Positions 1-6,454 of a DNA stretch of 13,526 nt are shown here, in pieces. Origin of the DNA: VBCK01 sp035511515. GTDB taxonomy: Bacteria > Pseudomonadota > Gammaproteobacteria > Burkholderiales > Burkholderiaceae_F. Each line of letters opens with the position of its first letter. The first letter of the stretch is position 1. The translations under genes were made by a program, and so were the position numbers. The stretch covers positions 1-13,526 of the forward strand of contig DATKFG010000121.1 in assembly GCA_035511515.1 (NCBI GenBank), given 5' to 3'. The notes under the pieces were generated by a model that saw only the letters and a list, made by a program, of their open reading frames with translations, made no database searches and was not told the DNA's origin.

Positions 1-53
1 GGGGCGATCCAGTCTCGCTTTGGTTGTTCGTCTAAAGCAATGACGGCCGGTCG

Positions 54-94
54 CCCCTCGCCCGCGCAGCGGGAGAGGGGAGGGGGTGAGGGCC
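54..94. repeat. GC-rich dyad repeat after soxCD, possible terminator
   Basis: The 12-base arms at 54-65 and 69-80 pair with a single mismatch around a 3-base loop. They are followed by a G-rich tail reading AGGGGGTGAGGG. The pattern (CCCTCACCCC joined to CCCCTCTCCCGC and its inverse) resembles short intergenic dyad repeats that I recall as common between genes in high-GC proteobacteria. It begins a few bases beyond the stop codon of the cytochrome gene on the minus strand, so it could end the soxCD transcript. It has no U-tract, so a classical intrinsic terminator is not shown. The family identity is from memory. Confidence 0.6.
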
Positions 95-95
95 A

Positions 96-683
96 TCAGC
101 GTTCAGGTCCAGGCCATTCGGCATCGACGCCGATGAAGCCATCGCGGTTGGGCATCCGGATGCGCGGCAGGCTGTCCGCATCGAGCCGGTCTTCGAGGCC
201 GACGATCTGGTTCAGGTGCAGCAGATAGGCGCTGACCGCGTAGACGTCATCATCGCTCAACGTGGCGGGGGCATCCATCGGCATCGACCGGCGGATGAAA
301 TCGTACAGCGTGGTGGCGTACGGCCAGTAGTTACCCACCGTCTGGTCCGGATCGGGGTCCGTCAGCGAACCACGCCCGACCAGCGTTCCACCCGAGCCTC
401 CCTCGCCGTCGGCGCCATGGCACCGGGCGCAGCGCTGCCGGTATATCGGACCCCCCAGCGCCGCGGTGCCGGATCCCGGCGGCAGCCCACGGCCGTCGGG
501 GTACACGCTCAGGCTCCAGGCCCTGACCAGGTCGGCGCGGGCGGCACGCCCCAGATGCGGCGTCGGTGCGGTATCGGCCACCTCCGTGTCGTGGGCCGCG
601 CCGGCGCCAGCCTGCAACGCCAGCAGCAGCAGCAGCGACAACACGCGCCGCACTTCACTGGTAAACGTGCGAGAGCTCGCCAT
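96..683 (-). CDS. soxD: Monohaem cytochrome c, SoxD-like (N-terminal domain only)
   Basis: This is a periplasmic c-type cytochrome of 195 residues that would accept electrons from the molybdenum subunit SoxC. Residues 1-30 form a Sec signal peptide: basic start, a run of leucines, then AGAGAA. The haem site is C85-A-R-C88-H89, and M134 or M136 in SMPMDAP is the likely axial ligand. The stretches GNYWPYATTLYDFIRRSMPM and DDDVYAVSAYLLHLN, and the final RMPNRDGF, match the conserved pattern of the SoxD N-terminal domain. Paracoccus-type SoxD is roughly twice as long with two haems; here the second domain is absent. AGGTGG lies 6 bases before the ATG, and the gene overlaps the 3' end of soxC by 29 bp, which implies translational coupling. 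It may equally be called a sulfite dehydrogenase cytochrome subunit. Confidence 0.85.
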   Translation of the reverse strand: MASSRTFTSEVRRVLSLLLLLALQAGAGAAHDTEVADTAPTPHLGRAARADLVRAWSLSVYPDGRGLPPGSGTAALGGPIYRQRCARCHGADGEGGSGGTLVGRGSLTDPDPDQTVGNYWPYATTLYDFIRRSMPMDAPATLSDDDVYAVSAYLLHLNQIVGLEDRLDADSLPRIRMPNRDGFIGVDAEWPGPER

Positions 684-1905
684 CGTCGTCCACCTGCCAG
701 CACACGATCGCGTTGTAGTGAAAATAGCCGTGGCGGCCCCGCTGCGCGATCAGCGCGGCGCGCTCGGGCTGAACGGTCCCGCTTTCGTCGGTGGCACGGC
801 TCTTCAGCACCGTGGGAACGCCGGGCCAGTCCCACGCCGTCCGAAAGCGCGTGAACGCCATCGGCAGCACCGGCTCCTGCAGTTGCGCCGCAGCCCAGTG
901 CGCGCCGCCGTCGGTGGAAACATCGACCGCGCGGATCCGGCCGCGGCCGGACCAGGCCAGGCCGCGAATCTCGTAGACGCCCTTGCCATCGAGCCTGTGC
1001 CCGGGCGAGGGCGAGGTGATCAGCGACTTCGGGTCCATCACGAAGGTGAACATGCGCGCCTTGCCCGAGGGCTGCAGTTCCGTGTAGCGGGCCGTTTCGT
1101 TGCGCGCCATCACCGGCTCGCGCGCGACCTCCAGCCGGCGCAGCCACTTGATGTTCAGCACGCCTTCCCAGCCCGGCACGATCAGCCGCAGCGGATAGCC
1201 GTTTTCAGGCCGGATCCGTTCCCCGTTCTGGTACAGCGCGAGCAGGCAGTCCTTGCGCGCCTTCGACAGCGGCAGGCTGATCTGAATGGCAGCGGCATCG
1301 GCTCCCTCGGCAATCAGCCAGGAGGCGGCCGGATCGGCGCCGGCTTCGTCCAGCAGCAACGACAGCGGCACCCCCGCCCATTCGCTGCAGGAGGCCAGCC
1401 CGTGCAGGTAACCGGCGCGGGTCTGCTGGGCAAGCCGGTGCCAGCCGGCGTTGCTGTTGCCGCCGCACTCGATGAACAGGATCTGCGAGCGCAACGGATA
1501 GCGTGCGAGCTCGGCCATCGAGAAGGTCAGCGCGCGCCGCACCTGGCCGTGGATCAGCAGCTGGTGCTGATCGATCGGAATCTGCGGAACGCCGTTGTGA
1601 TGGCGTTCGAAGTGCAGGCCGCTGGGCGTGATGATGCCCTCCAGGTCGTGCAGCGGACTCCACGACACGCCGTTGCCGGGCACGTCCCGGTTGGCCGAGA
1701 TCCAGCGCACCACGCCGCGTTGCTGCGGGGAGGGCTGGCCGTAGTTGGAAAACGGCTGACCCGGGGTTTTCATCCATGGGGAGCGCGACGGATCCTGCGA
1801 GGTCGTATCCGGCGGTGCGGCACTGGCCCGGTTGCCCGCAGCCACTGCGGCAGCCGAGAGTGCCAGGCCCTGGCGCAGGAAGCCGCGCCGCTCGGGTTGG
1901 TGCAC
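655..1905 (-). CDS. soxC: Sulfane/sulfite dehydrogenase molybdopterin subunit SoxC
   Basis: This is a 416-residue periplasmic molybdenum enzyme of the sulfite oxidase family. In the Sox pathway SoxC, with SoxD, oxidises the sulfane sulfur bound to SoxYZ. A twin-arginine signal starts at once (E-R6-R7-G-F-L-R, then an Ala-rich stretch to about residue 30), fitting export of a folded Mo-cofactor protein. The molybdopterin domain spans about 85-265. C147 in FIECGGN is the expected Mo ligand, and SCSEWAGVPL (172-181) and GVLNIKWLRRLEV (248-260) are family signatures. The C-terminal Mo-co dimerisation domain (about 275-400) includes DVSTDGGAHWAAA and TAWDWPG. The start codon is GTG, supported by GAGGAG 6 bases upstream. 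Length is normal for SoxC. No soxXYZAB genes are in view, so the substrate could be free sulfite instead. Confidence 0.88.
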   Translation of the reverse strand: MHQPERRGFLRQGLALSAAAVAAGNRASAAPPDTTSQDPSRSPWMKTPGQPFSNYGQPSPQQRGVVRWISANRDVPGNGVSWSPLHDLEGIITPSGLHFERHHNGVPQIPIDQHQLLIHGQVRRALTFSMAELARYPLRSQILFIECGGNSNAGWHRLAQQTRAGYLHGLASCSEWAGVPLSLLLDEAGADPAASWLIAEGADAAAIQISLPLSKARKDCLLALYQNGERIRPENGYPLRLIVPGWEGVLNIKWLRRLEVAREPVMARNETARYTELQPSGKARMFTFVMDPKSLITSPSPGHRLDGKGVYEIRGLAWSGRGRIRAVDVSTDGGAHWAAAQLQEPVLPMAFTRFRTAWDWPGVPTVLKSRATDESGTVQPERAALIAQRGRHGYFHYNAIVCWQVDDDGELSHVYQ

Positions 1906-2000
1906 GACCTGCTCCTCAGAACTGTTTTTTTGTGACGAAATGGTAACCGAGTTCGTCGCGCGGCAAGACCGCTGGTTGCCGGCGCTGTATCTTTTGCATC
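1906..2000. promoter_or_regulatory. Divergent intergenic region between soxC and the GNAT gene
   Basis: These 95 bp must hold the promoters for both soxC (leftward) and the acetyltransferase (rightward). Reading towards soxC, TTGCCG and TACCAT stand about 15 bases apart and each match 4 of 6 bases of the sigma70 boxes, so they are only a weak candidate. A run of seven T (1925-1931) lies close to the soxC ribosome binding site. No clear inverted-repeat operator is seen. The acetyltransferase has no visible Shine-Dalgarno sequence before its ATG. Confidence 0.4.
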
Positions 2001-2582
2001 ATGACACGGCCCGCACTGACCTTCGCGCCGCTGACACCCGAGCGCTGGGATGATCTGGTCGGTCTGTTCGGATCCAACGGCGCCTGCGGCGGCTGCTGGT
2101 GCATGTGGTGGAAGCAATCGGGCGGGGACTTTGCGCTCAGGAAGGGTGCATCCAACCGGCGCAGCTTCAAGGCGCTGGTCGATCGCGGCCACGTTCCGGG
2201 TTTTCTCGCGTTCGAGCAGGCCCGACCCGTGGCCTGGTGCGCGGTCGAACCGCGCGAACGTTACCCTCGGCTGATCGCTTCGCGGGGTCTGGCTGCGGTC
2301 GACGACCAACCGGTCTGGTCGATCACGTGCCTGTTCATCAAGGCCGGCCATCGGCGGCGCGGCCTGTCGCTGGCGATGCTGCAGCAGGCCAAGCGGTTTG
2401 TCGCTTCACGCGGCGGCCGCCTGATCGAAGGCTATCCGAAGGATCCGCAGCAGGGGTTTCCGGGCGCCAGCTCGGCGTGGACCGGCATCGCCTCGACGTT
2501 CCTGAAAGCCGGATTCACCGAGGTGGAACGCCGCGCTCCAACGCGGCCGATCATGCGCTGCGACCTGCGCGAGCGCGGCTGA
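2001..2582 (+). CDS. GNAT family N-acetyltransferase with Cys/Trp-rich N-terminus
   Basis: The product is a 193-residue cytoplasmic acetyltransferase that would move an acetyl group from acetyl-CoA to an unknown amine. The acetyl-CoA motif A is visible as VWSITCLFIKAGHRRRGLSLAML (about 105-127): the beta-strand is followed by an R/H-R-R-R-G-L loop that binds the pyrophosphate. The C-terminal part includes an AWTGIASTFLKAGF helix typical of GNAT motif B. The N-terminus has C29-G-G-C32-W-C34-M-W-W, a motif I recall from a subset of GNAT proteins of unknown substrate; the three cysteines could bind metal. The gene stands alone on the plus strand, divergent from soxC and convergent with the permease gene, with 5 bp between stop codons. 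No Shine-Dalgarno sequence is evident. Substrate unknown. Confidence 0.8.
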   Translation: MTRPALTFAPLTPERWDDLVGLFGSNGACGGCWCMWWKQSGGDFALRKGASNRRSFKALVDRGHVPGFLAFEQARPVAWCAVEPRERYPRLIASRGLAAVDDQPVWSITCLFIKAGHRRRGLSLAMLQQAKRFVASRGGRLIEGYPKDPQQGFPGASSAWTGIASTFLKAGFTEVERRAPTRPIMRCDLRERG

Positions 2583-2592
2583 TCGGATCAGC
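2578..2592. terminator. Palindrome spanning two convergent stop codons
   Basis: GCTGATC and GATCAGC form a perfect 7-base inverted repeat around one central base. It contains both the TGA of the acetyltransferase (2580-2582) and the TGA of the permease on the other strand (2588-2590). An outer pair, GCGCGGC (2573-2579) with GCCGCGC (2595-2601), offers an alternative larger stem. With only 5 bp between the genes, this may act as a bidirectional stop signal, but no T-run follows in either direction. Confidence 0.35.
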
Positions 2593-3466
2593 GGGCCGCG
2601 CCGCGGCGCAGTACCAGCACGTTGCCCGCCACGCACATCGCGATGCCGCCGACCATCGGGGCATCCCAGTGCAGATCCTCGAAGAAGGTCGACAGGGCCA
2701 CTGCGACGACGGGAATCGCCACGCCCGTGTAGCCGGCGCGGTCCGCGCCGATCCGGCCCAGCAGGGTCAGGTAAGCCACGAATGCGATCACCGAACCGAA
2801 CACCGCCAGGTACAGCAGCGAAACGACGTACGCGATCGAGCGGTCGAACACGAAGCGCTCACCGTCCACGGCGGCGTAGATCGCCACGAAGATGGCACCG
2901 TACATCATGGCCCAGGCATTGGCCTGGACGACCGGGAGCTGGCTCCGATGGCTGCGCGTTGCGGCCATGTTGCCCAGCGAGGCAAACACGGTTGCGATCA
3001 GCGCGAGGATTGCTCCGGTGCGCCGCGCGGGCGACATCGAAAAATTCGCGAGCTCCGGCCAGAACACCAGCGCCACGCCGATCACGCCCAGGATCGCCCC
3101 CCCCAGCGCGGCCGGCTTGATCGGGGCCGAGAAGAACAGGCGCAATCCCAGGATGTTGCAAAAGGTGACCAGCGAGAAGATCAGCGCGACCAGCCCGGAA
3201 GCCAGCGTCTGCTCGGACAGGTAAACCAGCACGTAATTGATGCCGAACAGCAGCAGCCCCTGCAGCGCCAGCCACAGGTGGGTGCGGGCATCGAAACGCA
3301 GCGGCAGGCGTCTGAGCCGCGCGAAGGCCATCAGTATCAGCGCGGCTGCCGCGAATCGCCACGCGACCGATACCGCCGGCGGGACCACGCCGAGCTGGAA
3401 TTTGATCGCCAGCCAGGTCGATCCCCAGATCAGCACGGCGCACGCATACAACCCCAGATCGTTCAT
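2588..3466 (-). CDS. EamA-family (DMT) permease
   Basis: This is an inner-membrane protein of 292 residues with about ten hydrophobic helices arranged as two EamA repeats, the normal layout and length of drug/metabolite transporter family carriers. The start MNDLGLYACAVLIWGSTWLAIKFQ is the first helix with the family's WGSTW motif. The second repeat begins near TGAILALIATVFASLGNM (about 152), and the ending GIAMCVAGNVLVL is typical. Such proteins export amino acids or other small metabolites, but the substrate cannot be read from the sequence. Only AAGG directly before the ATG resembles a ribosome site, so the start is moderately certain. It lies 21 bp downstream of the thioredoxin-fold gene on the same strand and is probably the last gene of that transcript. 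Confidence 0.88.
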   Translation of the reverse strand: MNDLGLYACAVLIWGSTWLAIKFQLGVVPPAVSVAWRFAAAALILMAFARLRRLPLRFDARTHLWLALQGLLLFGINYVLVYLSEQTLASGLVALIFSLVTFCNILGLRLFFSAPIKPAALGGAILGVIGVALVFWPELANFSMSPARRTGAILALIATVFASLGNMAATRSHRSQLPVVQANAWAMMYGAIFVAIYAAVDGERFVFDRSIAYVVSLLYLAVFGSVIAFVAYLTLLGRIGADRAGYTGVAIPVVAVALSTFFEDLHWDAPMVGGIAMCVAGNVLVLRRGAAR

Positions 3467-3487
3467 CCTTGAAGCGATGAATCGAAG

Positions 3488-4063
3488 CTAGGGCGCCGGT
3501 TCGTTACCGGGCCGCCACTTGATGCCGCATCCGATGCTGGGTTTCTGGTCGGCCGGGACGGGGCGGCCATTCAATACCGCCTCGGCGGCCGCGCGCAGCT
3601 CGGCGCCCGTGACGGGGACCTGGCTCCCGGGCCGGCTGCCGTCGAAGCGCCCGCGATAGACCAGGCGCTGCGCCGCGTCGAACAGATAGAACTCCGGCGT
3701 ACACGCCGCGTGGTAGGCCCTGGCCGTCTGCTGGCTTCGATCGAACAGATACGGAAAGCCGAATCCCGCCCTTTTGGCTTCGAGCGTCATCTGGTCGGGA
3801 GCGTCCTGCGGGTAAGTCTCCGGATCGTTCGCGCTGATCGCCACCACCGCCAGGCCGCGCGGCTGCAGTTCGCGTGCGAATTCGACGAAAGCCGGGCGAA
3901 CGTGCTTCACGTAGGGGCAGTGGTTGCAGATGAACGCGACCAGCAGCGCCTTGGATGCGGCGTAGTCGGTCAGTCGTATCGTCCGCCCGGACACAGTGTC
4001 CGGCAGAGCAAACTCCGGGGCCTGGCTTCCGAGCGGCAATTCCGTGTTGCTTTCAACGGCCAT
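3488..4063 (-). CDS. Thioredoxin-fold (AhpC/TSA-like) redox protein
   Basis: This is a 191-residue protein of the AhpC/TSA-Redoxin group. Residues 11-45 (GSQAPEFALPDTVSGRTIRL to LVAFICN) give the thioredoxin beta-alpha-beta start, and the active site is C46-N-H-C49-P-Y. The cis-proline follows in C121-T-P-E-F-Y-L-F-D. The C-terminal SIGC179GIKW is a hallmark of this uncharacterised family. No signal peptide is seen, so it is probably cytoplasmic, acting as a thiol oxidoreductase or peroxidase-like protein. I chose ATG at 4063 because homology starts there and GGAAA precedes it. The frame stays open upstream to 4291, but that extension overlaps the dehydrogenase gene and has no family resemblance. 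It sits 74 bp after the isocitrate dehydrogenase gene and 21 bp before the permease gene. Confidence 0.85.
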   Translation of the reverse strand: MAVESNTELPLGSQAPEFALPDTVSGRTIRLTDYAASKALLVAFICNHCPYVKHVRPAFVEFARELQPRGLAVVAISANDPETYPQDAPDQMTLEAKRAGFGFPYLFDRSQQTARAYHAACTPEFYLFDAAQRLVYRGRFDGSRPGSQVPVTGAELRAAAEAVLNGRPVPADQKPSIGCGIKWRPGNEPAP

Positions 4064-4137
4064 GGTTCGTTTCCGGGTGGTCGAGCGCACATCGTAGCGT
4101 GCTGGCGCAGCCGGGTGCCATTCGCAACGGGCTGGAA

Positions 4138-5175
4138 TTATTGCGCGCCGCGCGAGATTGCCTTGACCAGTGCGCTGGTGAACTCCGAGGTCGATGCGGT
4201 GCCGCCCAGGTCGATGGTTCGCACCTTGTCCACGTTCAAGGTCTGGGTGATCGCCGCGCGCAGTCGCGTGGCCAGCTCGCTCAGCTGGCAATGCTCCAGC
4301 ATCAGCGCAGCGGCCAGCATCAGGGCCGTGGGGTTCGCGAGGTTGCGCCCCGCGATGTCGGGCGCCGATCCGTGGACCGCCTCGAAGATGGCCGCGTCGG
4401 TTCCGATGTTGGCGCCCGGCGCCATGCCCAGGCCGCCGACCAGTCCGGCCACGAGGTCGGACAGGATGTCGCCGAACAGATTGGTTGTCACCAGCGTGTC
4501 AAACCGCCACGGGTCGAGCACCAGCTTCATCGCACAGGCATCGATGATGGCCGTATCCATCTCGATGCGTCCCTTGTACTTGCTCTCGTACACCTGGTGC
4601 GCGGTTTCCAGGAAGATTCCCGTCAGCGCCTTCATGATGTTGGCCTTGTGCACGACCGTCACCTTGCGGCGCCCGGCCGCGATCGCGTGCTCGAACGCGA
4701 ACTCCAGCAGGCGGCGGCTGCCCTGGCGCGTGTTCACCCCGGTGGCCATCGCGACGGCGTGCGGATCGTCGTCGATCTGGATGAAGTGCTCGTAGCCCAG
4801 ATACAGCCCCTCGACGTTCTCGCGAACCACGACCAGGTCGATGTTCTCGTAGCGGCCGCCCGGGACCAGCGTTTTGACCGGCCGCAGGTTGGCATACAGC
4901 TTGAACTGTTCGCGCAGGCGCACGTTGGAGGACCGGTAACCGCCGCCCGAGGGCGTCTCCAGCGGGCCTTTCAGCGCCAGCCGGGTGCGGCGGATGCTGT
5001 CCAGCGTGGCCGGCGGCAGCGGGTCGCCCACCGCCTGCACGCCCTGCAGGCCCGCGATCTGGCGATCCCATTCAAAGGGCGCCTGCAGCGCATCGAGCGC
5101 CGCCCGGGTCGCGTCGACGATCTCGGGGCCGATGCCGTCCCCGGCGATCAAGGTGGCGGGGATTTTCCGGGTCAT
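4138..5175 (-). CDS. NAD-dependent isocitrate dehydrogenase
   Basis: The product is a 345-residue member of the isocitrate/isopropylmalate dehydrogenase family, predicted to oxidise isocitrate to 2-oxoglutarate in the TCA cycle. R81-S82-S83-N84 with R88 matches the isocitrate-binding R-S-x-N-x3-R pattern, not that of isopropylmalate enzymes. Y125 and K177 (VHKAN) are the catalytic pair; D212, D236 and D240 bind the metal. D273-I274 in HGSAPDIAG indicates NAD rather than NADP, which would have Lys-Tyr there. V121 replaces the usual Thr in the RENxEG loop. The ATG at 5175 has GGAGG 7 bases upstream. An in-frame ATG at 5229 has no ribosome site and would add 18 unrelated residues. It heads a probable operon with the thioredoxin-fold and permease genes. 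A related beta-decarboxylating dehydrogenase activity cannot be fully excluded. Confidence 0.85.
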   Translation of the reverse strand: MTRKIPATLIAGDGIGPEIVDATRAALDALQAPFEWDRQIAGLQGVQAVGDPLPPATLDSIRRTRLALKGPLETPSGGGYRSSNVRLREQFKLYANLRPVKTLVPGGRYENIDLVVVRENVEGLYLGYEHFIQIDDDPHAVAMATGVNTRQGSRRLLEFAFEHAIAAGRRKVTVVHKANIMKALTGIFLETAHQVYESKYKGRIEMDTAIIDACAMKLVLDPWRFDTLVTTNLFGDILSDLVAGLVGGLGMAPGANIGTDAAIFEAVHGSAPDIAGRNLANPTALMLAAALMLEHCQLSELATRLRAAITQTLNVDKVRTIDLGGTASTSEFTSALVKAISRGAQ

Positions 5176-5229
5176 CGTGGCGCCTCCGGTCAGGACCCCG
5201 TATTCGACGGGGCGGTGCTCGACAGACAT

Positions 5230-5286
5230 GTGATGTATTGCATTAATAAGAAGAAATAAGCCATTGATTTAATGTATAAATATATG
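5230..5286 (-). promoter_or_regulatory. AT-rich leader of the isocitrate dehydrogenase operon
   Basis: By my count this 57-bp stretch is about 77% A+T, far from the GC-rich surroundings, and it separates the class V PLP gene from the dehydrogenase gene on the same strand. It is the obvious place for the dehydrogenase promoter. Reading leftward, TTATTAAT and TATACATT are possible -10 elements, but no convincing -35 can be paired with them. CATTAA (5241-5246) and TTAATG (5269-5274) form a spaced inverted repeat that could be a regulator site. There is no U-run terminator for the upstream gene. Confidence 0.45.
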
Positions 5287-5296
5287 GGAGAAACCG

Positions 5297-6454
5297 TCAG
5301 CCGTCGTGGCCCGGGCCGAGCAACACCTGCGAGAACCGCTCGACGTCGGCCACGTCGTTATAAACGTGGGTCGATACCCGGATCGTGTCGCCGCGCACGG
5401 AGACGTAGACACGCCGGTCCTGCAGGCGGCGGCGCAGCGCATACAGGTCCGCTCCCGGAGGCGGGTGGATGCCGAACAGGTGTGCCGCGTGCTCACTGTC
5501 GTGCGGCACCTCGTACCCGGCCAAGCGTGCGCATTCGGTGATTCTTTTCGACACCTCGCGGCAATAGTGCCGAACCCGATGCCCCTGCCACTGGCGAAAC
5601 AGCTCGAGCGCTGCGGTGAGCGAGTCCACCAGGGACAAGTTGGCACGCGTGCTGGTGTCGTAGCGCCGCATGCCGGGCGAATAGGCATCCTCGTAGTCGA
5701 TCAGCCGCGAAAAATCCTCGCTGCCTCGGCGCATCAGCCAGCTTTCCTCCAGCGGCGAACCACCGGCCAGCCGGTCGCTGAAACAGGCGAAGGCGAGTCC
5801 ATACTGGGCCAGCAGCGACTTGTAGGGATGCGCGACGAGCGCATCGACGCAAATGGCGTCGACGTCGATCGGCTCGATCCCGATCGATTGGGTCGCATCG
5901 ACCAGGAACCACGCGTCCACCTCGCGGCAGCGGCGACCGATCGCGGCCAGGTCGAACAGCGTGCCGTCGGTCCAATGCACCGCCTCGATCGCCACCAGGG
6001 CGGTGTCTGGACTGATGCTCGACAACAGCCGTTCGTTCCAGCGTCGCGCACGGTCCGGGCCGGCGGGCGCCTCCACAACGTCGATGGCCGCGCCGGCGGC
6101 GGCCAGTCCGCGCCACGAGTACACGTTGCTCGGGAACTGGCCGGCCAGCACGACGATGTGTCGGCCGGGCGCCATGGCGATATTCTTCGCGACCGTTGCG
6201 ACCGCATGGGCGACGTTGGGTACGAAGGCAATTTGCTCTGGCGAAGCGTTGATCAGATCGCCGATCAGGCGGCGAGCGGCTTCGGCCGGCTCGAAGAAGG
6301 CCTCCGGGCCGATCTGCCACGGGGCGGCGCGACGGAGCAGGGCGCGTTCGCCGGCTTCGCGCACCGGACGGGGCAGAGGAGCCATGTACGCGCCGTTCAG
6401 GTAGCACACCTCGCGCGGGATATCGAACAGGTGTCGCTGGCAGGTCAGCGTCAT
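5297..6454 (-). CDS. Class V aminotransferase-fold PLP enzyme
   Basis: This is a 385-residue PLP-dependent enzyme of the aminotransferase class V group (cysteine desulfurase, isopenicillin-N epimerase and kynureninase relatives). The N-terminus has YLNGAYMAPLP (18-28), the substrate-side start of the fold. H160 in IEAVHWTDGTLFDL, D186 and Q189 in DATQSIG, and K212 in AHPYKSLLAQYGLAF are the cofactor-stacking, pyridine-N, phenolic-O and Schiff-base residues. The C-terminal IRVSTHVYND carries the carboxylate-binding arginine. No catalytic cysteine loop typical of desulfurases is apparent. The ATG overlaps the TGA of the transporter gene (ATGA), so the two are translationally coupled and probably act on one substrate. 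The open frame extends far upstream, but that part is a shadow of the transporter gene. Exact reaction unknown. Confidence 0.85.
   Translation of the reverse strand: MTLTCQRHLFDIPREVCYLNGAYMAPLPRPVREAGERALLRRAAPWQIGPEAFFEPAEAARRLIGDLINASPEQIAFVPNVAHAVATVAKNIAMAPGRHIVVLAGQFPSNVYSWRGLAAAGAAIDVVEAPAGPDRARRWNERLLSSISPDTALVAIEAVHWTDGTLFDLAAIGRRCREVDAWFLVDATQSIGIEPIDVDAICVDALVAHPYKSLLAQYGLAFACFSDRLAGGSPLEESWLMRRGSEDFSRLIDYEDAYSPGMRRYDTSTRANLSLVDSLTAALELFRQWQGHRVRHYCREVSKRITECARLAGYEVPHDSEHAAHLFGIHPPPGADLYALRRRLQDRRVYVSVRGDTIRVSTHVYNDVADVERFSQVLLGPGHDG

Noticed and set aside
1..53. Possible end of another gene at the left edge
   Set aside because: No frame with recognisable protein pattern; too short to support a call.
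466..1935. 489-residue open frame on the plus strand across soxC and soxD
   Set aside because: Translation is Arg/Ala/Gly/Gln-rich without family motifs. It lies opposite two clear genes with signal peptides, haem and Mo motifs; a GC-bias shadow.
2099..3472. 457-residue plus-strand open frame over the acetyltransferase and permease genes
   Set aside because: Low-complexity Gln/Arg/His composition, no ribosome site, and it covers two recognisable genes in other frames.
4064..4291. 76-residue extension of the thioredoxin-fold protein
   Set aside because: Overlaps the end of the dehydrogenase gene and has no family similarity; the fold begins just after the ATG at 4063.
4138..5175. Assignment as 3-isopropylmalate or tartrate dehydrogenase
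   Set aside because: The R-S-S-N-x3-R substrate loop is of the isocitrate type, and no leu genes are nearby.
5176..5229. Upstream ATG at 5229 for isocitrate dehydrogenase
   Set aside because: No ribosome site before it, while the ATG at 5175 has GGAGG at ideal spacing and begins directly with the enzyme fold.
3955..5259. 434-residue plus-strand open frame opposite isocitrate dehydrogenase
   Set aside because: No recognisable domain; the opposite strand carries all catalytic residues of a known enzyme.
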